Shown piece after piece: positions 8,779 through 16,986 of a DNA stretch of 64,000 bases. Both the position numbers and the translations under genes were made by a program. This DNA comes from Endobugula sp965225895. GTDB taxonomy: Bacteria > Pseudomonadota > Gammaproteobacteria > Pseudomonadales > Cellvibrionaceae. The DNA is taken from positions 1,736,001 through 1,800,000 of the forward strand of contig CBDDBR010000011.1 in the NCBI GenBank assembly GCA_965225895.1. The letters are read 5' to 3'. Under the pieces are notes generated by a model. The model did not search any database and was not told where the DNA came from. It worked only from the letters and a program-made list of their open reading frames with translations. How positions within the stretch are numbered: position 1 is the first letter of the stretch; each line of letters opens with the position of its first letter.

Positions 8779-10545
8779 ATGAATAAATTGCTTGCTATAT
8801 GCTGCTCTTTTGTTGGCTTAAGCCTTTTACAAGGCTGTGAATCACTACCAACAGAGACAACGACAACAGACGCTCCCAATACAGTGACTATTGCAGCAGC
8901 ACCAACAAAGGCACCCTCCAAACCTGCTATTGAATATCGTAGTTTTCCTACCGATACGCTGTACTCGTTATTAGTTGCAGAACTTGCCGCCTCACGTCAG
9001 GATTTTGAGCTCACCCTCGAACGCTATGTAGAACAAGCACACCGCACCAACGATAAAGCCGTTATTGCTCGCGCTGCGCGTATTGCACAATTTTTTCGCG
9101 CTCATCAAACAGCTTTAGATATGGGGTTGCTATGGATACAACACGAACCAACTCATCTCGAAGCAAACACACTGGTTGCTAATGCTTATTTAGAACTAAA
9201 AAAACCATTACTCGCACTCGACTATACAGAGCGCTTTTTACAGCAATTACCTGCCGAGGTATTAAGTGGCGCCAGTGCATTTACTGAAACCATCGCCAAT
9301 TTGAGCAAAGGTACCGACAAAGATACACTCAGCCAACTCATTGAGCGCTACCAAGCATTAACTACACAATATCCAACACTCGCCAGCCCTCAAGTTGGTC
9401 TTAGCGTACTGTTACAAGCAAACGGCGAGACTGAAGCAGCACTCACAGCGGTACAATACGCAATGACCTTAGAGCCGAACAAAGCCTCGGCTCTTACACA
9501 AGAAATCATATTGTTACAGCAAAACCAGCAAACCGATATTGCCATTAGCAAACTCAAAACACAGCTCGAACAACAACCCAACAATAATCGCTTGCGATTA
9601 CTCTACGCTCGATTGCTGACAGAAACAGATCTTAACGAGGCCTACGCACAATTCACCCTACTCTCTGAAGCATCGCCCAAACAGCCTGAGCTCAAATTCT
9701 CTCGAGCCATTCTAGCTGCTGAATTAGGTAAAACAGACATAGCCAAACAACTGTTCTTAGATTTACACAAAGATAACTACCAAGCAGACACCGTACATTT
9801 TTACTTAGGGCGCATAGAAGAATCCCAAAAACAACTTTCCAATGCACTAGACCATTATCTATCAGTCACACAAGGTGATAACTTTTTACCCTCTCGCAAC
9901 CGTGCTGCGCGCGTACTGATCACCCAAAATAAAGTACAAGAAGCGCAACAACTTTTTGCGCAATTACGCCAGCAATTACCTAACCAACGAGCCACCCTCT
10001 TTTTAAATGAATCAAATCTGCTCATTATTCATAGACATGACAGCATAGCGCTAACATTACTAAATACAGCTATTAACGAATATCCTGATCACCCTGAACT
10101 CCGCTATAACCGCTCAACCATTTATGAGAAACAAGACAAAATTGACCTAATGGAACAAGATTTTCGTCATGTGCTCAGTATCGAACCAAATAATACCAAC
10201 GCACTGAATGGCCTAGGGTATTTTTTAGCAACCCGCACCGAGCGCTACGAAGAAGCGTATCAGCTCATAGGAAAAGCGTTATTACTGACGCCAAACGACC
10301 CCGCCATTATGGATAGCCTAGGCTGGGCAGCCTTTAAGCTAGGGCGCCTAGACGAAGCAACCGCTCACTTACAGAAAGCGTTTGCACTATACCCAGACCC
10401 AGAAATCGCCGCTCACTTAGGCGAAGTACTATGGACAAAAGGGCAAAAACAAGCCGCCAAAGAAATATGGAAAACCAATCTTCAAGCAAACCCTGATGCT
10501 GAAATTATTATAGAAACTTTACAGCGCCTTGGCGTTTCACTTTAA
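8779..10545 (+). CDS. TPR-repeat outer-membrane lipoprotein upstream of lolB
   Basis: A 588-aa protein with a lipoprotein signal (hydrophobic stretch ending LLQGC, lipidated Cys at residue 20). The rest is alpha-helical tetratricopeptide repeats; the clearest are in the C-terminal third (for example ALNGLGYFLATR... and IMDSLGWAAFKLGRLDEATAHLQKA). Such TPR proteins sit immediately before lolB in Pseudomonas and relatives. The lipobox and the lolB context point to an envelope scaffold or assembly role, but no specific partner is known. First gene of the operon, 32 nt before lolB. Confidence 0.85.
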   Translation: MNKLLAICCSFVGLSLLQGCESLPTETTTTDAPNTVTIAAAPTKAPSKPAIEYRSFPTDTLYSLLVAELAASRQDFELTLERYVEQAHRTNDKAVIARAARIAQFFRAHQTALDMGLLWIQHEPTHLEANTLVANAYLELKKPLLALDYTERFLQQLPAEVLSGASAFTETIANLSKGTDKDTLSQLIERYQALTTQYPTLASPQVGLSVLLQANGETEAALTAVQYAMTLEPNKASALTQEIILLQQNQQTDIAISKLKTQLEQQPNNNRLRLLYARLLTETDLNEAYAQFTLLSEASPKQPELKFSRAILAAELGKTDIAKQLFLDLHKDNYQADTVHFYLGRIEESQKQLSNALDHYLSVTQGDNFLPSRNRAARVLITQNKVQEAQQLFAQLRQQLPNQRATLFLNESNLLIIHRHDSIALTLLNTAINEYPDHPELRYNRSTIYEKQDKIDLMEQDFRHVLSIEPNNTNALNGLGYFLATRTERYEEAYQLIGKALLLTPNDPAIMDSLGWAAFKLGRLDEATAHLQKAFALYPDPEIAAHLGEVLWTKGQKQAAKEIWKTNLQANPDAEIIIETLQRLGVSL

Positions 10546-10577
10546 TTTTTCACTTTAAAATAACACGCCAACCCACC

Positions 10578-11222
10578 ATGCTTTTATACATTACCCATTA
10601 TTTACAACGCGCCCCCATTGCTTACGGCTATCTTATTATTCTATTGTGCTTATTAAGTGCATGTAGCCAACAAGTAACAAAACCCGCACCCGATATAACA
10701 CAAGCACACACAGCCATCCCCAACACATGGCATGTCAGCGCTAAATTGGGCATTCGCAACACCCAAAAAAGTGGCAGTGTCACGCTAAAATGGCAACAGC
10801 AAAATAGTGACTACACACTTCGCGTATCAGGCCCATTAGGTCAAGGCAGTGGCGTACTATCAGGTAATGAACACGCCATATCCATACAGCGCGCCAATAA
10901 AGAAACCTTATATTCAAATCAACCAACCGAATTAATTTATAATACCTTTGGCTGGAACCTGCCATTAGCGCATATGACATATTGGATCCGCGGTTTAGCG
11001 AGCCCTCTACTAGATATAGATGACCAGCACCGTACCACTGCAGGCACCCTAGATCGACTGACGCAAGCAGGATGGGCGCTACGTTACTCTCGCTACCAAC
11101 AAGTCCATGACTGGCTTATGCCACACCGCATTGTAGCGGCGAAAGAGGATGTCACCCTCACACTCATTATCAAACAGTGGACGTTTCCTGCTCATCAAGC
11201 AACAACAACCAAAACGCCGTAA
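10578..11222 (+). CDS. lolB: Outer-membrane lipoprotein insertion protein LolB
   Basis: Accepts lipoproteins from the LolA carrier and inserts them into the outer membrane. The 214-aa protein has a signal peptide and lipobox LLSAC (Cys about residue 29). The mature part has the LolB pattern: WHVSAKLGIRNTQKSGSVTLKWQQ, then SGPLGQGSGVLSG, and later LPLAHMTYWIRG. Length and position between the TPR lipoprotein and ispE are typical. Eighteen nt separate it from ispE. Confidence 0.93.
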   Translation: MLLYITHYLQRAPIAYGYLIILLCLLSACSQQVTKPAPDITQAHTAIPNTWHVSAKLGIRNTQKSGSVTLKWQQQNSDYTLRVSGPLGQGSGVLSGNEHAISIQRANKETLYSNQPTELIYNTFGWNLPLAHMTYWIRGLASPLLDIDDQHRTTAGTLDRLTQAGWALRYSRYQQVHDWLMPHRIVAAKEDVTLTLIIKQWTFPAHQATTTKTP

Positions 11223-11240
11223 TTTGACTGAATACAGACT

Positions 11241-12080
11241 ATGACCAGCCTCGCCCTTTTCTCCCCCGCCAAGATCAATCTATTCCTGCATATTACTGGG
11301 CGACGCCCCAATGGCTACCATGAACTACAAACCGTATTTCAACTACTGGATTACGGTGATGACATCACTTTTGAAAGCCGTACGGATGGACAATTACAAC
11401 TAAGCCCTACATTTGATCAGGTGGCTACTGAAGATAACCTGATCATCAAAGCCGCCCGTTTGCTACAACAACACTGCGGTTCATCACTAGGGGCAAATAT
11501 TACATGCACCAAACGATTACCGATGGGTGGTGGTTTAGGCGGCGGCAGCTCAAATGCAGCGACAACCTTAGTTGGGCTCAATCATTTATGGCAAACCCAG
11601 CAATCCGTCGACGAACTAGCAGACCTAGGATTACAGCTAGGCGCGGATGTTCCTGTTTTTGTTCGCGGTCATTCAGCATGGGCAGAAGGCATCGGCGAGA
11701 CCCTAAACGCTCAAATATTACCCGAAAATTGGTTTTTGGTGATAAAACCTTCATGTAATGTGTCTACAGAAGAAATTTTTTCACATGAAGAATTGACAAG
11801 AGACACCGCCGCCATTACAGTAGCGGCCTTCTTTGAGCAGGGTGGTCGAAACGACTGTGAATATGTCGTTTGTAAGCACTATCCTGAAGTGAAAAAGGCA
11901 TTATTATGGCTTCGGCAATATGGTGATGCCCAACTCACGGGAACAGGTGCGTGTGTGTTTGCCACTTTTGCCAATCAAGATCAGGCTAAAGCAGTGTTAA
12001 ACAAAACACCAACCGAATGGGAATGTTTTATTGCCAAAGGCATTAATCGTTCTCCACTTCAACATCTACTCCGTGACTAA
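11241..12080 (+). CDS. ispE: 4-diphosphocytidyl-2-C-methyl-D-erythritol kinase
   Basis: ATP-dependent 2-phosphorylation of CDP-methylerythritol in the MEP isoprenoid pathway. The 279-aa GHMP-kinase-fold protein begins SPAKINLFLHITGRRPNGYHEL, has the glycine-rich ATP motif PMGGGLGGGSSNAAT (about 93-107) and the C-terminal LTGTGACVFA. Length normal. It ends 26 nt before the tRNA-Gln gene; the lolB-ispE-tRNA-Gln-prs order is conserved in many gammaproteobacteria. Confidence 0.96.
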   Translation: MTSLALFSPAKINLFLHITGRRPNGYHELQTVFQLLDYGDDITFESRTDGQLQLSPTFDQVATEDNLIIKAARLLQQHCGSSLGANITCTKRLPMGGGLGGGSSNAATTLVGLNHLWQTQQSVDELADLGLQLGADVPVFVRGHSAWAEGIGETLNAQILPENWFLVIKPSCNVSTEEIFSHEELTRDTAAITVAAFFEQGGRNDCEYVVCKHYPEVKKALLWLRQYGDAQLTGTGACVFATFANQDQAKAVLNKTPTEWECFIAKGINRSPLQHLLRD

Positions 12081-12106
12081 ATGACTATCGGAGAAAGCAG
12101 TTTTAT

Positions 12107-12181
12107 TGGGGTGTAGCCAAGTGGTAAGGCAGCGGGTTTTGATCCCGCCATGCGGAGGTTCGAGTCCTCCCACCCCAGCCA
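12107..12181 (+). tRNA. tRNA-Gln (TTG)
   Basis: 75-nt cloverleaf. Acceptor arm TGGGGTG pairs with CACCCCA, then discriminator G and an encoded CCA. The anticodon loop TTTTGAT carries anticodon TTG. T-arm GGAGG-TTCGAGT-CCTCC is intact. Located between ispE and prs, its usual place. Confidence 0.97.
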
Positions 12182-12301
12182 TATACAATAGAAAGATGAA
12201 GACCGTTCATCTTATCTCGCAGATTGCGCTTAAACCGCTATGGTAATAAAAAGCGTAATCAAACCCACATTTGAAATATGATTAATTAAAGGTACTTTTC
12301 A

Positions 12302-13243
12302 GTGGCTGACTTCATGGTATTTACTGGGAATGCAAACCCAGAACTTGCAAAAAACATTGTCAACAAGCTAGGGATGTCTTTAGGGAAAGCGCAGGTTAAT
12401 CAATTTTCTGACGGTGAGATCGCCGTAGAAATTCAAGAAAATGTGCGCGGTCGCGATGTATTTGTTATACAACCTACATGCGCACCTACCCATAAAAATT
12501 TAATGGAATTATTGATCTTAGTTGATGCACTACGTCGCGCATCTGCAGGTCGTGTAACCGCAGTAGTTCCTTATTTTGGCTATGCTCGCCAAGATCGTCG
12601 CGTACGCTCAGCACGTGTACCTATTACAGCAAAACTTGTTGCCGACATGATGGTAGGCGTAGGTATTGATCGTGTATTAACACTCGACTTACACGCAGAA
12701 CAAATCCAAGGTTTCTTTGATGTACCTGTAGATAACATTTATGGTGCACCGATATTGCTAGACGATATTCGTCGTCAAAAACATAAAGATTTAGTCGTTG
12801 TATCACCAGATATTGGCGGTGTGGTACGTGCCAGAGCGGTTGCCAAAGAATTAAATATTGAATTAGCCATTATTGATAAGCGTCGCCCTAAAGCTAATGT
12901 TGCCGAAGTGATGAACCTTATCGGTGATGTAGAAGGCCGCACCTGCTTATTGGTTGACGACATGGTCGATACCGCTGGCACATTATGCAGTGCCGCTAAA
13001 GCCTTAAAAGAAAGAGGCGCTATTAAAGTCGTTGCCTATGCGACCCACCCTGTACTATCAGGCAAGGCCATAGACAATTTAAATAACTCAGTAATGGATG
13101 AGCTAGTGGTAACTGACTCTATTCCATTATCTGCCGCTGCTCAAGAATGCACGCGCATCAGACAACTGTCGCTACACCATACATTGTCTGAAGCGATGCG
13201 CCGCTTGAACAACGAAGAATCCTTAAGTGCTATGTTTAACTAA
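12302..13243 (+). CDS. prs: Ribose-phosphate pyrophosphokinase
   Basis: Makes PRPP from ribose-5-phosphate and ATP for nucleotide, His, Trp and NAD synthesis. The 313-aa protein carries FSDGEIAVEIQENVRGRDVF, the PYFGYARQDRR motif, DLHAEQIQGFFDVPVDN, and the PRPP-binding loop LVDDMVDTAGTLC. Length is standard. The start is a GTG at 12302 with AAGGT about 8 nt upstream; the internal ATG at 12314 would cut into the first strand. Follows tRNA-Gln and precedes rplY. Confidence 0.96.
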   Translation: MADFMVFTGNANPELAKNIVNKLGMSLGKAQVNQFSDGEIAVEIQENVRGRDVFVIQPTCAPTHKNLMELLILVDALRRASAGRVTAVVPYFGYARQDRRVRSARVPITAKLVADMMVGVGIDRVLTLDLHAEQIQGFFDVPVDNIYGAPILLDDIRRQKHKDLVVVSPDIGGVVRARAVAKELNIELAIIDKRRPKANVAEVMNLIGDVEGRTCLLVDDMVDTAGTLCSAAKALKERGAIKVVAYATHPVLSGKAIDNLNNSVMDELVVTDSIPLSAAAQECTRIRQLSLHHTLSEAMRRLNNEESLSAMFN

Positions 13244-13373
13244 AACATTCACTTTGGAAGACCCCGCCACTCTTGCATATATACAAGATAATGGCAGAAA
13301 CCCATATTTATAGCACTCAATATTCTGGTCGCGGATAGCTATAAATTCACTTAACTTATATGAGGATCTTACA

Positions 13374-14012
13374 ATGTCATCAACAGACTTTGTAGTTGAA
13401 GCAAAAAGTCGCGAATTAACAGGGAAAGGTGCGAGCCGCCGCCTGCGTCGCGAATCATCACTAGTTCCAGGTATCATTTACGGTGGCAGAAACAAGCCAG
13501 AAATGATTACGGTACTACAAAAAGAATTACTGAAGCATTTAGATAATGAAGCGTTTTACTCGCACATCATTACTGTTAATGTTGATGGTAAAGAGCAAAG
13601 CGTTATCTTAAAAGATTTACAACGCCACCCTGCAAAACCAATGATTTATCACTTTGATTTCTTACGTGTATCTAAGACTAAGAAATTCACTACCCGCGTA
13701 CCGTTACACTTCATTAACGAAGATACGGCTACGGGCGTTAAGGTACAAGGCGGCTTAGTGTCACACAGTATTTCTGAATTAGAAATTAGCTGTCTACCTG
13801 CTAACCTACCTGAGTTTATCGAAGTAGATCTTGCTGACGTTGAAATCGGTCAAATCGTACACATCTCAGACCTTACTTTACCTAAAGGCGTAACATCTGT
13901 TGCATTAAGCCATGGTCACGACCATGACCTACCTGTTGCAACAATCAACAAGCCTAAAGGTTCAGCCGCTGAAGAAGAAACCGAAGCTGGCGAAGACGCG
14001 ACAGAAGAATAA
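13374..14012 (+). CDS. rplY: 50S ribosomal protein bL25, long (CTC-type) form
   Basis: Binds 5S rRNA in the large subunit. The 212-aa form has the N-terminal L25 domain (FVVEAKSRELTGKGASRRLRRE...VPGIIYGG) fused to the C-terminal beta domain of the general-stress-protein CTC type. It ends in an acidic tail (EEETEAGEDATEE). Ribosome-binding site GAGGA precedes the ATG. prs-rplY-pth-ychF is a conserved gammaproteobacterial string. Confidence 0.96.
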   Translation: MSSTDFVVEAKSRELTGKGASRRLRRESSLVPGIIYGGRNKPEMITVLQKELLKHLDNEAFYSHIITVNVDGKEQSVILKDLQRHPAKPMIYHFDFLRVSKTKKFTTRVPLHFINEDTATGVKVQGGLVSHSISELEISCLPANLPEFIEVDLADVEIGQIVHISDLTLPKGVTSVALSHGHDHDLPVATINKPKGSAAEEETEAGEDATEE

Positions 14013-14030
14013 TCTCTGCGCCTGTACAAA

Positions 14031-14070
14031 TTGCCATTCTATTTCTCTATTAGAGACAGTAGAATGGCAA
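14031..14070 (+). terminator. Hairpin between rplY and pth
   Basis: TTGCCATTCTA (14031-14041) pairs perfectly with TAGAATGGCAA (14060-14070), with a smaller inner stem TTCTCT/AGAGA. No uninterrupted T-run follows, so it may be an attenuator or an mRNA-stabilising hairpin rather than a full terminator. Confidence 0.5.
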
Positions 14071-14098
14071 TCTCTCTCCTTAAAATACATCTTACAGA

Positions 14099-14683
14099 AT
14101 GAACACACCAATAAAATTAATCGTTGGCCTTGGCAACCCAGGCAGCGAATATGCGCATACTCGACATAACGCAGGCGCTGATTTTATTGACGAACTCGCC
14201 CGACAATACGGCACTACCTTAAGCCCCGATAGTAAATTTTTTGGACTTGTTGGCCGCGCAACGATTCAAAATCGCGATGTGCGCTTACTGATCCCAACGA
14301 CATTTATGAATCTCAGCGGTAAAGCCATTGCTGCTATCGCGCAATTTTACAAAATAGAACCCGAAGCCATATTAGTTGCTCACGACGAATTAGATATTCC
14401 CCCTGGTAATGCACGCCTTAAAATAGGTGGCGGACACGGCGGACACAATGGCTTACGCGATACCATTAAATGCCTCGCCAACAACAAAAATTTTGCCCGA
14501 CTACGTATCGGCATTGACCACCCTGGCAATGCCAAACTGGTCAGCAACTATGTACTCAAAAAAGCGCCCGCGAATGAATACCAACAAATCACAGAAAGCA
14601 TCTATGAGGCAACGCGCATCGTTCCACTTCTACTAGAAGGCCAATGGAATGAAGCCATGAAAGAGTTACATACAAAGAAATAA
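14099..14683 (+). CDS. pth: Peptidyl-tRNA hydrolase
   Basis: Frees tRNA from peptidyl-tRNA that dropped off the ribosome. The 194-aa protein starts IKLIVGLGNPGSEYAHTRHNAG with the catalytic His in TRHNAG (about residue 22). It also has FMNLSGKA, VAHDELDIPPG and the basic GGGHGGHNGLR segment. Normal length. A hairpin lies between it and rplY. Confidence 0.96.
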   Translation: MNTPIKLIVGLGNPGSEYAHTRHNAGADFIDELARQYGTTLSPDSKFFGLVGRATIQNRDVRLLIPTTFMNLSGKAIAAIAQFYKIEPEAILVAHDELDIPPGNARLKIGGGHGGHNGLRDTIKCLANNKNFARLRIGIDHPGNAKLVSNYVLKKAPANEYQQITESIYEATRIVPLLLEGQWNEAMKELHTKK

Positions 14684-14837
14684 CCGCAAACGGCTCCCCC
14701 TAGCCACCAATAGTCGCTAACACCACAAAACACTTGACGGACACCCTCAAACCTATAGCATACGCACCTTCCAAATGTTCTCTTATAGCGACGAGAACAC
14801 AACATCAACAACAGAGCTACTCTCGCAGGATACAATC

Positions 14838-15929
14838 ATGGGCTTTAATTGCGGCATTGTTGGGTTACCCAACGTGGGAAAATCCACCTTATTTAATGCA
14901 TTAACCAAAGCAGGTATTGGGGCAGAAAACTTTCCGTTTTGCACCATCGAACCCAATGCAGGCATCGTACCCGTACCCGACCCACGCATGGACAAACTCT
15001 CTGCGATTGTAAATCCCGAAAAAACCATTGCCACCACGATGGAATTTGTCGACATTGCAGGCTTAGTTGCTGGCGCATCAAAAGGCGAAGGCCTTGGCAA
15101 CCAGTTTTTAGCAAACATCCGCGAAACCGACGCCATCGCTCATGTTGTTCGCTGCTTTGACGATGAAAATGTGGTTCACGTAGAGGGTACAATCAACCCC
15201 GCTGGCGACATTGACGTGATTAACACGGAACTCGCTCTCGCTGATTTAGATACAGTAGAAAAAGGGATTCAACGCTTTTCTCGTGCTGCAAAAGGCGGCG
15301 ACAAACATGCGCTCGTCATGAAAGCATTATTAGAAAAAATTCAGCCCCACCTCGATGAAGCGCAACCGTTACGTGCCATGTCACTAACAGAGGACGAACT
15401 CGAGAATCTACAGTCACTCAGCTTACTCACACTAAAGCCAACCATGTACATTGCAAATGTTGATGAAGACGGCTTTGAAAACAATCCCTATCTCGATACA
15501 GTCAACGCCATTGCCGCTGCCGAAAATGCCGTTGTTGTGGTTATCTGCAACAAACTTGAAGCTGAAATATCAGAGCTAGACGACGAAGAAAGAGACGAGT
15601 TTCTAGAAGACCTTGGCATGGAAGAACCTGGGCTTAACCGAGTTATTCGTGCAGGCTACGATCTATTAAATTTACACACCTACTTTACCGCCGGTGTAAA
15701 AGAAGTACGCGCGTGGACAATTCCTGTTGGTTCAAGCGCACCTCAAGCCGCAGGAAAAATTCATACAGATTTTGAAAAAGGCTTTATTCGCGCAGAAATT
15801 GTTGGCTATGACGACTTTATCACTCACAACGGTGAAGCTGGCGCAAAAGAAAATGGCAAATGGCGACTAGAAGGCAAAGACTATATTGTGTGTGATGGCG
15901 ATGTCATTCACTTTCGATTTAATGTTTAA
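14838..15929 (+). CDS. ychF: Redox-responsive ATPase YchF (Obg family)
   Basis: Ribosome-associated P-loop ATPase of the Obg/TRAFAC group, a negative regulator of oxidative-stress responses in E. coli. The 363-aa protein starts MGFNCGIVGLPNVGKST with the Walker A. It also has DIAGLVAGASKGEGLGNQFL (G3), a C-terminal TGS-like domain and the closing DGDVIHFRFNV. The reading frame is open 63 nt further upstream, but the ATG at 14838 matches the universal family start. Confidence 0.96.
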   Translation: MGFNCGIVGLPNVGKSTLFNALTKAGIGAENFPFCTIEPNAGIVPVPDPRMDKLSAIVNPEKTIATTMEFVDIAGLVAGASKGEGLGNQFLANIRETDAIAHVVRCFDDENVVHVEGTINPAGDIDVINTELALADLDTVEKGIQRFSRAAKGGDKHALVMKALLEKIQPHLDEAQPLRAMSLTEDELENLQSLSLLTLKPTMYIANVDEDGFENNPYLDTVNAIAAAENAVVVVICNKLEAEISELDDEERDEFLEDLGMEEPGLNRVIRAGYDLLNLHTYFTAGVKEVRAWTIPVGSSAPQAAGKIHTDFEKGFIRAEIVGYDDFITHNGEAGAKENGKWRLEGKDYIVCDGDVIHFRFNV

Positions 15930-15966
15930 ACCGTCAAATAAACAATAAACCGAGCAAACAACAAAC

Positions 15967-16012
15967 CAACAACAAAAAAGGGCTACGATATCGCAGTCCT
16001 TTTTTGTTGTTG
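15967..16012 (+). terminator. Terminator after ychF
   Basis: CAACAACAAAAAAGG (15967-15981) is the exact reverse complement of CCTTTTTTGTTGTTG (15998-16012), with T-tracts usable in either direction. It closes the prs-rplY-pth-ychF string. Confidence 0.8.
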
Positions 16013-16183
16013 TCGATGTAACCGCTGCCGATCCAACGGCTAGCTAACTCAGCGAGCTATCCAAAAATACTCTCGCCTACTAAACAATCGTTCACTATAA
16101 GCAAGCATTCACTCAATTTTAGTGCGAATAGTGACACAAGATTAAAAAAAATTACTTTTTACTCCCAGTTACATAAACGGCTC

Positions 16184-16212
16184 TTGACAGCACCTATGCA
16201 GGTCGCGATAAT
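16184..16212 (+). promoter_or_regulatory. Strong sigma-70 promoter of tRNA-Met
   Basis: TTGACA (16184-16189), a 17-nt spacer, and GATAAT (16207-16212), followed by a GC-rich discriminator (GCGCCCTC) typical of stringently controlled tRNA promoters. The tRNA starts 40 nt after the -10 box. The rest of the 322-bp gap between ychF and the tRNA holds only the ychF terminator. Confidence 0.8.
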
Positions 16213-16251
16213 ACGCGCCCTCAGCAAGCAGGCCTTCGGGTCTTATACGAT

Positions 16252-16328
16252 GGCTACGTAGCTCAGCTGGTTAGAGCACAGCATTCATAATGCTGGGGTC
16301 GCTGGTTCAAGTCCAGCCGTAGCTACCA
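16252..16328 (+). tRNA. tRNA-Met (CAT), elongator type
   Basis: 77-nt cloverleaf with encoded CCA. Anticodon loop TTCATAA carries CAT. The body closely matches the E. coli elongator tRNA-Met (GGCTACGTAGCTCAGCTGG start), and the acceptor is paired at position 1 (G-U) unlike an initiator. T-arm CTGG-TTCAAGT-CCAG. Confidence 0.95.
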
Positions 16329-16430
16329 CTTCTTTGTTATCTCAACAAATTTCTATACCAGTAAATCTTACACTCAATCACAGCATTGACTGACTGCAAT
16401 AATGCAAACACGAAACATGACAACGGCAAA

Positions 16431-16652
16431 TCACACAACGTGAGCCGCTTGCTCTTGCCTCTTCTGATGACAAAGATCATTAACATATTCCAAACCACAG
16501 CGCAGTAATTGCGCCTGCTTTAAAAAACTCATACCATTGGGTGCCACGGGCTTAATTTCTTTAGGGTGAAACCACGTACCCCCCAACAAAAAAATCATAT
16601 AGCCTGTTTTTTGCTCTTCAAGAGTGTTGCTATCGACAAAACGCCAATCCAT
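16431..16652 (-). CDS. Small conserved-looking hypothetical protein
   Basis: A 73-aa protein of unknown function (starts MDWRFVDSNTLEEQKTGYM). I use the ATG at 16652, which has AAAGGTGA 5 nt upstream; the frame opens at a GTG three codons earlier inside that ribosome-binding site. It has no signal peptide or membrane segment. Features are the IFLLGGTWFHPKEIKP segment and a helical C-terminus with two Cys. Lies between tRNA-Met and nhaD, transcribed away from nhaD. I recognise no family. Confidence 0.55.
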   Translation of the reverse strand: MDWRFVDSNTLEEQKTGYMIFLLGGTWFHPKEIKPVAPNGMSFLKQAQLLRCGLEYVNDLCHQKRQEQAAHVV

Positions 16653-16747
16653 TGTAATCACCTTTATTCTTTATATTTGATCTACTTATAAACAAAACGT
16701 CTAACTCATAAGCGGATTATGGTCACTTTATAGAACCGCGTATGTAG

Positions 16748-16830
16748 GATATCTGCCACACTTTCTGTGGGAGATAGCCCATAAGATGAAAATTACGCCA
16801 AGCAAAATATAAGACGCCATTCTTATCTCA
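16748..16830 (+). ncRNA. Candidate structured 5' leader (possible ion riboswitch) before nhaD
   Basis: The 334-bp gap before nhaD holds a hairpin ATCTGCCAC (16750-16758) / GTGGGAGAT (16766-16774), interrupted by one G-G mismatch. After it come AGCCCATAAGATG, ACGCC and ATAAGACGCC, where TAAGA and ACGCC recur. Such a compact arrangement of short repeated single-stranded blocks after a stem looks like an aptamer. Leaders of Na+/H+ antiporter genes are known to carry Na+/Li+ riboswitches (nhaA-I, nhaA-II, DUF1646 motifs). I cannot confirm a match. The remaining ~150 nt to nhaD are A+T-rich with no other structure seen. Confidence 0.35.
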
Positions 16831-16986
16831 TTCCCCACCATAAAAACCGATCTGCCTTATCTTTATGCTTTTTTATATGAAAAATCGATAAATTTATGCC
16901 TTTTTTTACGCTTTAGATGATTTTAATGCCCCTATTTATAGTAGTATGCGCACCGTTGTTAACCTCTACTTTATAGGCCAGAAAAA

